In this document: piece after piece, positions 1-5,912 of the stretch
How positions within the stretch are numbered: position 1 is the first letter of the stretch
Layout of the letters: each line of letters opens with the position of its first letter
Assembly (NCBI GenBank): GCA_003228965.1
Contig: QIGP01000324.1
Coordinates: 1-6,425, forward strand
Direction of reading: 5' to 3'
DNA length: 6,425 nucleotides
Source of the DNA: Gammaproteobacteria bacterium
GTDB taxonomy: Bacteria; Pseudomonadota; Gammaproteobacteria; Steroidobacterales; SZUA-146
Program-made: the position numbers and the translations under genes
Notes under the pieces: model-generated
What the model was told of the DNA's origin: nothing
The model's input: only the letters and a program-made list of their open reading frames with translations
Databases searched by the model: none

Positions 1-139
1 ATCGGCGCAAATGGCCGCGCCATAGTGAGCGAAAAACCATCAAGCGGTGTGTACTGCAGTCTGTCAAATTGCCCACTTTCTTTTCAACCTTATATGTCCT
101 TCCTAAGTACTCAGTGCCAGCGCACTCATGAATAATGCA

Positions 140-160
140 GGCTAGTACCAGGTATTAGCC
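140..160. repeat. Near-perfect 21-base palindrome over the stop of the FimX-like gene
   Basis: The arms GGCTAGTACC (140-149) and GGTATTAGCC (151-160) are complementary at nine of ten positions around a single central base. The stop codon (155-157, minus strand) lies inside it. In a plus-strand transcript the odd pair is a G-U wobble; in the minus-strand transcript it is an A-C mismatch. No T-run follows on either side. It might be a terminator stem, a protein site or chance. Confidence 0.35.
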
Positions 161-2212
161 TTCAATCACGATCTCTTCGGGCCCTTGCACATAGAAGCCC
201 TGAATATACTGCAATCCAATTTGCCAAAGCACCGCCATAGTGTTGGCGTCTTCAACGCGCTCGGCGACGGTGCTGATGTTGCGACTAATAGCACCACGCA
301 CGAAGGCCTTAACCTTCTCCTGAAGAATCTTGTCTGTGGTGATGCCTTCCATCAGTGAGCCGTCAATTTTGATGAAATTGACAGGGATATGTTCGAGGAG
401 CTGCAGCGGCTGACTGCCGAGACCAAAATGCTCAATGGCAAAACAGCAGCGAATTTGGGTAAGGCTCGTAGCGAGCTCTTTGGCCGACTTCAGGTTGTCT
501 TCTGCGTCATGCTCCGTGATCTCAAAGACCAGCAATGAAGGGTCTACCCCGGATCCCTCAACCTGTTGTCTAATCCAGTCGAACAGGGTTTTATCCAGTA
601 TTGAGTTGACAGAAAGACGCACAAAAATTCGACACTTCTGCTGTTGCTTGCAAAACCGTATGGCTGTCGCAATGACCCAGCGGTCGATCGACTTCATCAT
701 CCCGTGTCGCGCCGCAGTCGGTAAAAACACGTTGGGCATAATTTCGCGGCCGTCTTCGTCGATCATGCGCAGCAAAGCATCGAAAATGTGTTCGCTCTGA
801 TCGTTGAGACTCGCCACGGGTTGGTACACGAGTCGGAAATTGTTGCGCATCAGGGCGGCTTTGATTTGCTTGACCTGGGACGTGTCTCCACGTCGGTTTT
901 CTGCCTCGGAGTTTTCAAGTTCAGGTGCGCTAACGGTGTTGCCGCCTGATTTGACACCAAGCTGGTACGACTTTTGTGCGCGCAAGACCAGATCGGCCAC
1001 GCCTTCATCGGTAACCATGTGTTTGGCAAGGCCGACGGTACAGCTCACAGAAATGGATTTGTCGCCGACGTCGAACAGCTTCGCGTTAATGGCGGCGATC
1101 AGATTTTCGGCCCACGCGATGGCATCGCGAAACGTGCCGCGCGGCATTAGAACCATGAAAAGGTCACCACCGAACTGACCGTACAGGTCGTCTTTGCGTG
1201 CGTGTTCTTGCAGAATTTTCGCAAACTCAAGGAGCAAGTCGTCGCTGCAGATAGGACCAATTTGTTCGCGTACCTTGTGAATGCTGTCGGGCTTGACGTA
1301 GGCCAGCACACGCAAGCCGCCTTTGACAGGCTGCGCCAGGCGCTCTTCAATTTCAGTGAGAAAACGTTGACGTCGGTAGAAACCGGTTAGTGGGTGGTGA
1401 GCGCTGCCATCGACAATTTTCTTGGGCGTTTCAGCAGCCTTGGCCACGTCGATTTCGATGTTGATACGAACGCAGGGTTCGTCATCGAACACGCCGCGCT
1501 CCAGTTGAATTTGAGTAGCGACCAACTCGCCATCGGGTCGGCGCATTTTAAGTTCAAGCGTATGCCCACTCCAGTTTCCGAGCATGCAGGCGGCAAGTGC
1601 GCCTTTTAATGTGAGATGGGCGGCGTCGTCGAACACGTCGAGCACAGGAGTGCCAGGCATGTCCGTGTTGGAATCGTATCCCATCATGTCAAGCCAGGCA
1701 GGATTTGCGTCGGTGATGATGCCTTCCTGGACATGGAGCAGAGCGTCAACCGAATCCTTCACCAAGGCTTCGACCTGGCGTTCAAGTTCTTCGGCGGATT
1801 CTTGCATTTCGCGCAGATCACGGGCCTGACGACAGCGCTGCATTTCGCGTATGGCGACAGACTGAAGACGTGCCTGGTTACCCAGGGAGACGAGATCGCT
1901 GGCGCCTGCTTCCATTGCAGCGGCAATGCTTTCTTCGGAGACTCTGGGTTGAACCGCAATAACCGGCAGGTCAGGTTTGTGCGTGTCTCTGGCCTGGACG
2001 CTTAGCGTGAATCGCTCGGAGCCAAAGTCGTTGGTAAATATCACCAGCAACACCGGGTCCAGCTCTTGCATGGCAATCACCAACTCTTTGGTGTCTGTCA
2101 TGCCGTGGCATTGGGCCAGGGAACCGGCGTTGCGCAACGTCTGCTTGATAGCCTCGGCATCATCCGGTCGGCTACTCACAACGATTATGGGGTCGGCTTG
2201 ATGTTCGGCCAC
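155..2212 (-). CDS. FimX-like REC-PAS-GGDEF-EAL protein, degenerate, probable c-di-GMP receptor
   Basis: The 685-residue protein has the order and length of Pseudomonas FimX, the c-di-GMP effector for type IV pilus assembly and twitching. Domains: REC about 8-125, a charged probable coiled coil 125-152, PAS about 155-258, GGDEF about 272-430, EAL about 447-680. Each active site is altered. In REC, Phe59 sits where the phospho-acceptor Asp belongs and the conserved Lys near 110 is missing. The GGDEF signature reads GGDLF (348-352), although an RxxD motif (339-342) remains at the inhibitory-site position. The EAL motif reads DALLR (478-482), the metal-binding Asn is Arg532, and the DDFG pair is EHFG (594-597); Glu564 and Lys615 are kept. 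I infer ligand binding without synthesis or hydrolysis. The C-terminal pattern LWQ..L.YIQGFYVQGP (662-678) recalls FimX. The start is GTG with AGAGGA six bases upstream (2219-2224); an in-frame stop lies further up and no ATG intervenes. It is transcribed divergently from efp. It could instead be another degenerate GGDEF/EAL regulator. Confidence 0.88.
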   Translation of the reverse strand: MAEHQADPIIVVSSRPDDAEAIKQTLRNAGSLAQCHGMTDTKELVIAMQELDPVLLVIFTNDFGSERFTLSVQARDTHKPDLPVIAVQPRVSEESIAAAMEAGASDLVSLGNQARLQSVAIREMQRCRQARDLREMQESAEELERQVEALVKDSVDALLHVQEGIITDANPAWLDMMGYDSNTDMPGTPVLDVFDDAAHLTLKGALAACMLGNWSGHTLELKMRRPDGELVATQIQLERGVFDDEPCVRINIEIDVAKAAETPKKIVDGSAHHPLTGFYRRQRFLTEIEERLAQPVKGGLRVLAYVKPDSIHKVREQIGPICSDDLLLEFAKILQEHARKDDLYGQFGGDLFMVLMPRGTFRDAIAWAENLIAAINAKLFDVGDKSISVSCTVGLAKHMVTDEGVADLVLRAQKSYQLGVKSGGNTVSAPELENSEAENRRGDTSQVKQIKAALMRNNFRLVYQPVASLNDQSEHIFDALLRMIDEDGREIMPNVFLPTAARHGMMKSIDRWVIATAIRFCKQQQKCRIFVRLSVNSILDKTLFDWIRQQVEGSGVDPSLLVFEITEHDAEDNLKSAKELATSLTQIRCCFAIEHFGLGSQPLQLLEHIPVNFIKIDGSLMEGITTDKILQEKVKAFVRGAISRNISTVAERVEDANTMAVLWQIGLQYIQGFYVQGPEEIVIEG

Positions 2213-2218
2213 AGAATG

Positions 2219-2224
2219 TCCTCT
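2219..2224 (-). promoter_or_regulatory. Shine-Dalgarno sequence of the FimX-like gene, supporting its GTG start
   Basis: On the minus strand AGAGGA lies six bases before the GTG at 2212-2210. The frame is closed by a TGA at 2239-2237, and no ATG occurs between, so the GTG start is well supported. Confidence 0.7.
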
Positions 2225-2328
2225 AGTAACAAGGGTTCAGTGTACCGATTGTCAACCCCATTTTCATGCTCCGTGTCACGTTTGCACAGTCTTTTAGTCC
2301 GGGGTTACTACTGAGATGCTATCGCCTG

Positions 2329-2357
2329 TGTAACCGTGATCACGATGCATGTATGAT
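2329..2357 (+). promoter_or_regulatory. Candidate efp promoter
   Basis: TATGAT at 2352-2357 matches the sigma-70 -10 consensus at five of six positions and would start transcription near 2364, giving a leader of about 35 bases before efp. The -35 element 17 bases upstream (TGTAAC, 2329-2334) is poor. A promoter here would therefore need an activator or be modest in strength. This is inferred from pattern only. Confidence 0.35.
2335..2344. promoter_or_regulatory. Perfect palindrome CGTGATCACG, possible operator
   Basis: A 10-base perfect palindrome sits between the candidate -35 and -10 elements of efp. A related sequence, CGTG-T-CACG, lies at 2272-2280, with centres about 63-64 bases apart, close to six helical turns. 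The pair could be a protein-binding site serving either divergent gene. Short palindromes of this length also arise by chance. Confidence 0.25.
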
Positions 2358-2384
2358 TGCAGTCCAACTGAAGATTAGCCCTAT

Positions 2385-2389
2385 AAGGG
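2385..2389 (+). promoter_or_regulatory. Shine-Dalgarno sequence of efp, which decides the start
   Basis: AAGGG ends nine bases before the ATG at 2399. The alternative ATG at 2390 directly abuts this motif and could not use it, so 2399 is the start. Confidence 0.75.
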
Positions 2390-2398
2390 ATGAGATTA

Positions 2399-2968
2399 AT
2401 GGCCACGTTTAGCACCAACGATTTTAAGTCCGGACTCAAAATTATTCAGGACGGTGACCCCTGTTCCATCGTTGAGAACGAGTTCGTAAAACCCGGCAAG
2501 GGTCAGGCCTTCAGTCGAGTCAAAATACGCAATTTGAAGACTGGTCGTGTCGTCGACAAGACGTTCAAGTCCGGCGAAAGCGTTGAGGCGGCCGATGTGA
2601 TGGAAACCGACATGCAGTACCTCTACAACGACGGTGAATTTTGGCATTTTATGGAGCCCAACACCTTCGAGCAGCATGCGGCTGACGCCACGGCAGTGGG
2701 CGACTCTTCAAAATGGCTCAAAGAAGAAGATATATGCGTTGTGACGTTGTGGAACAACACGCCCTTACTCGTCGCGCCACCCAATTTTGTTGAGCTAAAA
2801 ATTGCCGAGACCGATCCAGGAGTGCGTGGTGACACCGCACAGGGTGGCGTCAAACCTGCCACGCTTGAAACCGGTGCTGTTGTTCGAGTTCCATTGTTCG
2901 TAGAAGAGGGCGAGATGATTAAAGTCGATACCCGGTCGGCTGAATACGTTTCTCGCGTTAAGGACTGA
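2399..2968 (+). CDS. efp: Elongation factor P
   Basis: EF-P binds between the P and E sites of ribosomes stalled on consecutive prolines and promotes peptide bond formation. The 189-residue product has the normal family length and its three beta-barrel parts: an N-terminal KOW-like domain (1-64), a central OB domain containing [12 protein letters not shown], and a C-terminal OB domain ending EYVSRVKD. The modification loop KPGKGQ places Lys34 exactly at the position that is beta-lysylated in E. coli. With epmA next to it, this points to the lysine type of modification rather than rhamnosylated Arg (Pseudomonas) or another chemistry. An in-frame ATG at 2390 is possible, but it would overlap the Shine-Dalgarno sequence AAGGG (2385-2389). 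The ATG at 2399 has good spacing and gives the conserved MATFS-type N-terminus, so I chose it. It is the first gene of a probable efp-epmA-msrC transcription unit. Confidence 0.97.
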   Translation: MATFSTNDFKSGLKIIQDGDPCSIVENEFVKPGKGQAFSRVKIRNLKTGRVVDKTFKSGESVEAADVMETDMQYLYNDGEFWHFMEPNTFEQHAADATAVGDSSKWLKEEDICVVTLWNNTPLLVAPPNFVELKIAETDPGVRGDTAQGGVKPATLETGAVVRVPLFVEEGEMIKVDTRSAEYVSRVKD

Positions 2969-2975
2969 GCGCCTT

Positions 2976-3001
2976 CGCAAGCAACGTTTAAGTGTTGCGC
3001 G
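2976..3001 (+). other. Hairpin between efp and epmA
   Basis: GCAAC (2981-2985) pairs with GTTGC (2994-2998) across an eight-base loop. An outer CGC/GCG pair extends the stem beyond a two-base bulge. No T-run follows, so it is not a standard terminator. It might stabilise the efp message or trim the amount of epmA expression, which would suit a highly expressed factor followed by its low-abundance modifying enzyme. Confidence 0.3.
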
Positions 3002-3057
3002 GCGGTTAGATAGTCGCGTATGGGCTTACGCAAAGCGATCTGAGGGCACCTCTAACA

Positions 3058-3999
3058 GTGAACGAATTGTCCAGACTGATTCACCAGCGTGCCAGCCTTG
3101 CGGATGAAATACGGGCGTTTTTCAATGAAATTGATGTCATTGAAGTCACCACTGCGCTGTTGTCGCAGGCGGCCGTAACCGATCCAGGTATTGAAAGTTT
3201 TACGGTTACTGTGAGCGAGAAGGAAGTTCGTTACCTTCGAACGTCGCCAGAATTTTCGCTGAAACGGCTGCTTGGCGCTGGCACTCCCGATGTCTTCGAG
3301 CTTGGTCCTGTGTTTCGCAATGGTGAACGCGGGAGCCTGCACAATCCCGAATTTACGTTGCTCGAGTGGTACCGGCAGGGCGTCGTCATGCAAGGTTTGA
3401 TCGACGAAGTTGTGACTCTGATTCAGCGTATTCGTGACGGTAAGTTTAGTCAATTTCGTGTTCACCAACATCGCTATTACGCCTTATTTGATAGTGTTAC
3501 TGGATGCAACGTGCGCGGGTATTGCGCCGCCGAACTCAAACGGCTGGCGGTAGATCTCACGCAGCCGCCTAACATTGATATGGATACCGATCAATGGCTG
3601 GACTTTCTATTCAGCACCCTCATTCAGCCTTCGTTTGATAGCGACACAATTCATGTCGTTACCCACTACCCTGCGAGTCAGGCGGCGCTTGCAAAAATCG
3701 ATCCTGATGCGCCGGATACGGCATTGCGCTTTGAAGTTTTCGTGGGTGCTGTTGAGTTAGCGAACGGTTTTGAGGAGCTGAACAACGCGGCGGAGCAGGC
3801 TGAACGATTTGCCAGAGATAATGTATTGCGTGACGTTCGGGGGCAAAAGCAGATGCCCGTTGATCGGCGCTTCATTCAAACATTGGACCAGCTGCCTGCA
3901 TGTTCAGGAGTAGCACTTGGGTTCGACCGTTTGCTTATGCTGGCCGATGATTTACCCTCTATTTCCAAGGCTCTTCTGGTTGGCTGGTTTGAAGCCTGA
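3058..3999 (+). CDS. epmA: EF-P--(R)-beta-lysine ligase EpmA (PoxA/GenX/YjeA)
   Basis: EpmA is a cytoplasmic paralogue of the class II lysyl-tRNA synthetase catalytic domain. It adenylates (R)-beta-lysine and transfers it to Lys34 of EF-P. The 313-residue product has no anticodon-binding domain, as expected. Visible class II elements are TSPEF (62-66), motif 2 with FRNGE (86-90) followed by HNPEFT and EWY (95-105), ELANGFEEL (233-241), and motif 3 GVALGFDR (284-291) with its ATP-binding Arg. It is about 12 residues shorter than the E. coli protein, partly through a shorter N-terminus and a tighter loop before TSPEF. The start is GTG; codons upstream reach a TAG at 3007 with no ATG, GTG or TTG between. 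GAGGG at 3042-3046 lies 11 bases upstream, a slightly long spacing. It follows efp after 89 bases. GenX-type proteins are often misnamed lysyl-tRNA synthetases, but the length and neighbour favour EpmA. Confidence 0.95.
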   Translation: MNELSRLIHQRASLADEIRAFFNEIDVIEVTTALLSQAAVTDPGIESFTVTVSEKEVRYLRTSPEFSLKRLLGAGTPDVFELGPVFRNGERGSLHNPEFTLLEWYRQGVVMQGLIDEVVTLIQRIRDGKFSQFRVHQHRYYALFDSVTGCNVRGYCAAELKRLAVDLTQPPNIDMDTDQWLDFLFSTLIQPSFDSDTIHVVTHYPASQAALAKIDPDAPDTALRFEVFVGAVELANGFEELNNAAEQAERFARDNVLRDVRGQKQMPVDRRFIQTLDQLPACSGVALGFDRLLMLADDLPSISKALLVGWFEA

Positions 4000-4020
4000 A
4001 AACACGTAATGAGAATTCCT

Positions 4021-4491
4021 ATGTCCGATTCCAATTTCGATTACACGCTCCTGATCAGTCAGGCCAAAGCGCTTATGGACGGAGAACGTAATTTTCTCGC
4101 CAACTGCGCTAATGTTAGTGCGCTGCTGTTTATGGAGCTGATTGATGTGAATTGGGTAGGCGTCTATTTAATGGACGGCGAAGAGCTGGTGGTGGGGCCG
4201 TTTCAAGGACAGCCCGCCTGCACGCGCATCGCGCTTGGCAAGGGCGTCTGCGGAACGGCGGCTCAGACCCTTAATACCCAGGTCATCAAAAATGTGCACG
4301 AATTTGTTGGCCACATTGCCTGTGATGGCTCATCAAACTCCGAAGTTGTAGTGCCAATGATTCACAACGGTAAGTTACTGGGTGTGCTGGACATCGACAG
4401 TCCCAAATTTAGCCGATTCAGCGATCACGATGCCCAGGGATTTCAGTTGATTGTGGATGCGTTACTGGCGGGTAGCGCTCACTCAGTTTGA
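4021..4491 (+). CDS. msrC: Free methionine-(R)-sulfoxide reductase, GAF domain (fRMsr/MsrC type)
   Basis: This family reduces free L-methionine-(R)-sulfoxide in the cytoplasm through a cysteine relay inside a single GAF domain. The 156-residue product is GAF throughout. Cys67, Cys77 and Cys101 have spacings of 10 and 24, the same as the three functional cysteines of E. coli YebR/MsrC. They sit in the family motifs GPFQGQPAC, GKGVCGTA and GHIACD. The later SNSE and GVLDIDSP segments, and an early NWVGVYL strand, also match. I chose the ATG at 4021 because MSDSNF fits the usual short N-terminus; an ATG at 4009 in the same frame would add four residues. Neither has a strong Shine-Dalgarno sequence, and GAGA at 4011-4014 serves 4021 best. 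The gene begins 21 bases after the epmA stop and is probably co-transcribed with it. The product is unlikely to be a signalling GAF protein because it has no output domain. Confidence 0.93.
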   Translation: MSDSNFDYTLLISQAKALMDGERNFLANCANVSALLFMELIDVNWVGVYLMDGEELVVGPFQGQPACTRIALGKGVCGTAAQTLNTQVIKNVHEFVGHIACDGSSNSEVVVPMIHNGKLLGVLDIDSPKFSRFSDHDAQGFQLIVDALLAGSAHSV

Positions 4492-4505
4492 GAGGTCTGT
4501 ACCAG

Positions 4506-4537
4506 GCCGGAATACTCGTTGCCAACGATCAGCCGGC
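4506..4537. terminator. Hairpin in the convergent gap between msrC and psd, possible bidirectional terminator
   Basis: GCCGG (4506-4510) pairs with CCGGC (4533-4537), and an inner CGTT/AACG stem (4517-4520 with 4524-4527) closes a three-base loop. It lies in the 66-base gap where two transcription units meet, the place expected for a shared terminator. Neither strand has a clear T-run after it and the internal loop weakens the stem, so intrinsic termination is uncertain. Confidence 0.28.
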
Positions 4538-4557
4538 TTGTGACACTTGGCGGTCGA

Positions 4558-5415
4558 CTATCGTGGGGTGGTAAGGCGGCCGATCGGCATGCCCATGTGT
4601 AATTCGCTGCCTGCATCCAGCTCTGATGCCCACTCAAGCATGTTCTTCCCTGACAGCAGTATTACAGTGGAACCCAGATTAAACCGACCAAATTCGTCGC
4701 CTTTGGCGAACGTGATTTGTGTGTCTGGTGCGTAGTCCCAGTGCGTCGTTCGGTTTAACGCACTCGGGGCAATCACACCCTGCTGTACCGTCTCAATGCT
4801 GCCAACGTTCAGGGCGCCAACCAGTACCATGGCAAGCGGTCCGCGTGCGGTGTCGAAGTGGGCTACAACGCGCTCGTTGCGTGCAAACACCCTGTCTATA
4901 TGTTCAGCACTTTGCGCATTGACGCTGAACAAACGCCCGGGCACATAGGTGAGCGACTTGAGCGTGCCATCGACAGGCATGTGAACACGGTGATAGTTAT
5001 TTGGCGCCAAATACAGCGTGGCGAAATGCCCGTCGGCGTAAGCGGCCGCTTTTTGCTCATCGGCGATTAACGCTTCAGCGGAGTAATACTTGCCTTTTGC
5101 CTGGAAAATAACGTCGTCGTTAATAGTGCCAAGCTGACTCACCGTGCCGTCAACGGGGCAGGCGATGCCTTCGGGTCGTGCGTCAACGGGGCGAGCTTGT
5201 GGATCTAGCGCGCGTGTAAAAAACGCATTAAAACTCTCGAACTGTTCTTTGTCTTTGACGACGTAGTCGTCGAGCTGAATGTCGTAGTGCAAACTCACCC
5301 GGTTTATTAACAAACGCTTGAGTGGTTGCCACTGGCTGTTGGCGGCGGCGCCGACAATGCGTGATACCAGGTGGTGCGGTAAATAAGGTTGTATCGAGGG
5401 GAAAAGTGGTTTCAT
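4558..5415 (-). CDS. psd: Phosphatidylserine decarboxylase proenzyme
   Basis: Psd decarboxylates phosphatidylserine to phosphatidylethanolamine at the cytoplasmic membrane. The proenzyme cleaves itself to give a pyruvoyl cofactor. The 285-residue product carries the self-cleavage motif LGST (247-250), with the pyruvoyl group expected from Ser249. The other two residues of the Asp-His-Ser triad fit Asp89 in CPVDG and His145 in YHRVHMP. GSIETV (205-210) and the FNAFFTR segment (62-68) are further family marks. The C-terminal (alpha) part is short and stops at TTPR, without the long acidic tail of the E. coli enzyme. An upstream TTG at 5427 would overlap the stop of the preceding gene (TTGA) and add four residues. 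I prefer the ATG at 5415, eight bases after that stop, because MKPLFPSIQPYLP resembles known N-termini. The Shine-Dalgarno sequence is weak (TTGAG), so translation may be coupled to the gene upstream. It is the last gene of the minus-strand operon. Confidence 0.96.
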   Translation of the reverse strand: MKPLFPSIQPYLPHHLVSRIVGAAANSQWQPLKRLLINRVSLHYDIQLDDYVVKDKEQFESFNAFFTRALDPQARPVDARPEGIACPVDGTVSQLGTINDDVIFQAKGKYYSAEALIADEQKAAAYADGHFATLYLAPNNYHRVHMPVDGTLKSLTYVPGRLFSVNAQSAEHIDRVFARNERVVAHFDTARGPLAMVLVGALNVGSIETVQQGVIAPSALNRTTHWDYAPDTQITFAKGDEFGRFNLGSTVILLSGKNMLEWASELDAGSELHMGMPIGRLTTPR

Positions 5416-5423
5416 GCGAATAC

Positions 5424-5909
5424 TCAACGTCTGGTGACGGTGAAAAGATGGACAGCTGTGGTCCCGGAGTTGAATTCAAATGTCACTTCGACTTCGGAGC
5501 CTTCGGGGGTGGTCTCTTTGCGTTGCATCAACATCAGGTGGTAGCCACCAGGTGACAGTGCCAGTGATGCGCCTGGTGCCAGGTTGTGGCTTTTCGCTTC
5601 GCGCATGGTCGCCGTGCCGTTCACATCTTCGGTGTAGTGAAGGGTTACGTCTCCAAACTGGGGGCTGCGAATCGATTTTAGAACCAACATTTTTTCGCCC
5701 GTGTTTGTGAGTGTGCCATAGCCTGCGGTCATCATGGAATTGGGAGGGCTTAAGCGAACCCAGCCGTCGCTTACACGAAGCTCCTGTTGCGGGCCCGAGC
5801 AGCCGGTAATAGTAAGGTATACAAGCGCCAGGACCGTCCAGGTAATCACGCGCTGCGGCGTAATTTTGAGTGTGGTGCCCGCTAAAGGCTGCTTATCAGG
5901 CACAAACAT
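5424..5909 (-). CDS. PCuAC-type copper chaperone lipoprotein (DUF461)
   Basis: PCuAC proteins bind copper in the periplasm and help SCO proteins load the CuA centre of cytochrome c oxidase. The 161-residue product matches the family signature H-X10-M-X21-H-X-M exactly: His91, Met102, His124 and Met126, the last two in GGYHLML. DGWVR (48-52) and the AGYGTLTN stretch (62-69) are typical of the immunoglobulin-like fold. Residues 21-36 are hydrophobic and lead to a lipobox ITGC with Cys37, so a lipid-anchored protein is expected. The residue after the Cys is Ser, not Asp, so outer membrane sorting or release is possible; the sequence does not decide this. The 20-residue region before the hydrophobic segment is long for a signal peptide. 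The ATG lies three bases after the stop of the SCO gene, with only a weak GAG-type ribosome site. Confidence 0.92.
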   Translation of the reverse strand: MFVPDKQPLAGTTLKITPQRVITWTVLALVYLTITGCSGPQQELRVSDGWVRLSPPNSMMTAGYGTLTNTGEKMLVLKSIRSPQFGDVTLHYTEDVNGTATMREAKSHNLAPGASLALSPGGYHLMLMQRKETTPEGSEVEVTFEFNSGTTAVHLFTVTRR

Positions 5910-5912
5910 AGG

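Noticed and set aside
62..67. A second minus-strand TTGACA near the left edge
   Set aside because: The sequence 17 bases downstream (CTTGAT) matches only half of a -10, and no gene on that strand is visible before the edge.
1..135. Plus-strand frame open from the left edge to a TAA at 133-135, possible tail of a gene
   Set aside because: The translated residues match nothing I recognise, another plus frame is also open for most of the stretch, and 44 codons without a start are not evidence of coding.
804..1178. Long plus-strand open frames within the FimX-like gene, and similar ones opposite psd and the copper genes
   Set aside because: They lie wholly antisense to genes with clear domain content, and their translations show no family motif.
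2250..2255. A perfect TTGACA on the minus strand upstream of the FimX-like gene, possible -35 element
   Set aside because: At spacings of 16-19 bases the matching -10 is poor (best about three of six), and transcription would begin within or after the ribosome binding site.
2390..2398. Upstream ATG giving efp three extra residues
   Set aside because: It abuts the only Shine-Dalgarno sequence, and EF-P proteins conserve the start at the MAT-type N-terminus.
3058..3999. Reading the class II synthetase gene as a lysyl-tRNA synthetase
   Set aside because: It has only the catalytic domain, about 313 residues, with no anticodon-binding domain, and sits beside efp.
4009..4020. Upstream ATG for the methionine sulfoxide reductase
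   Set aside because: It has no ribosome binding site of its own, while the ATG at 4021 gives the common short N-terminus; the difference is four residues and remains open.
5416..5427. TTG start for psd overlapping the previous stop
   Set aside because: An ATG four codons later gives the usual N-terminus; the overlap is attractive for coupling but TTG is a rarer start.
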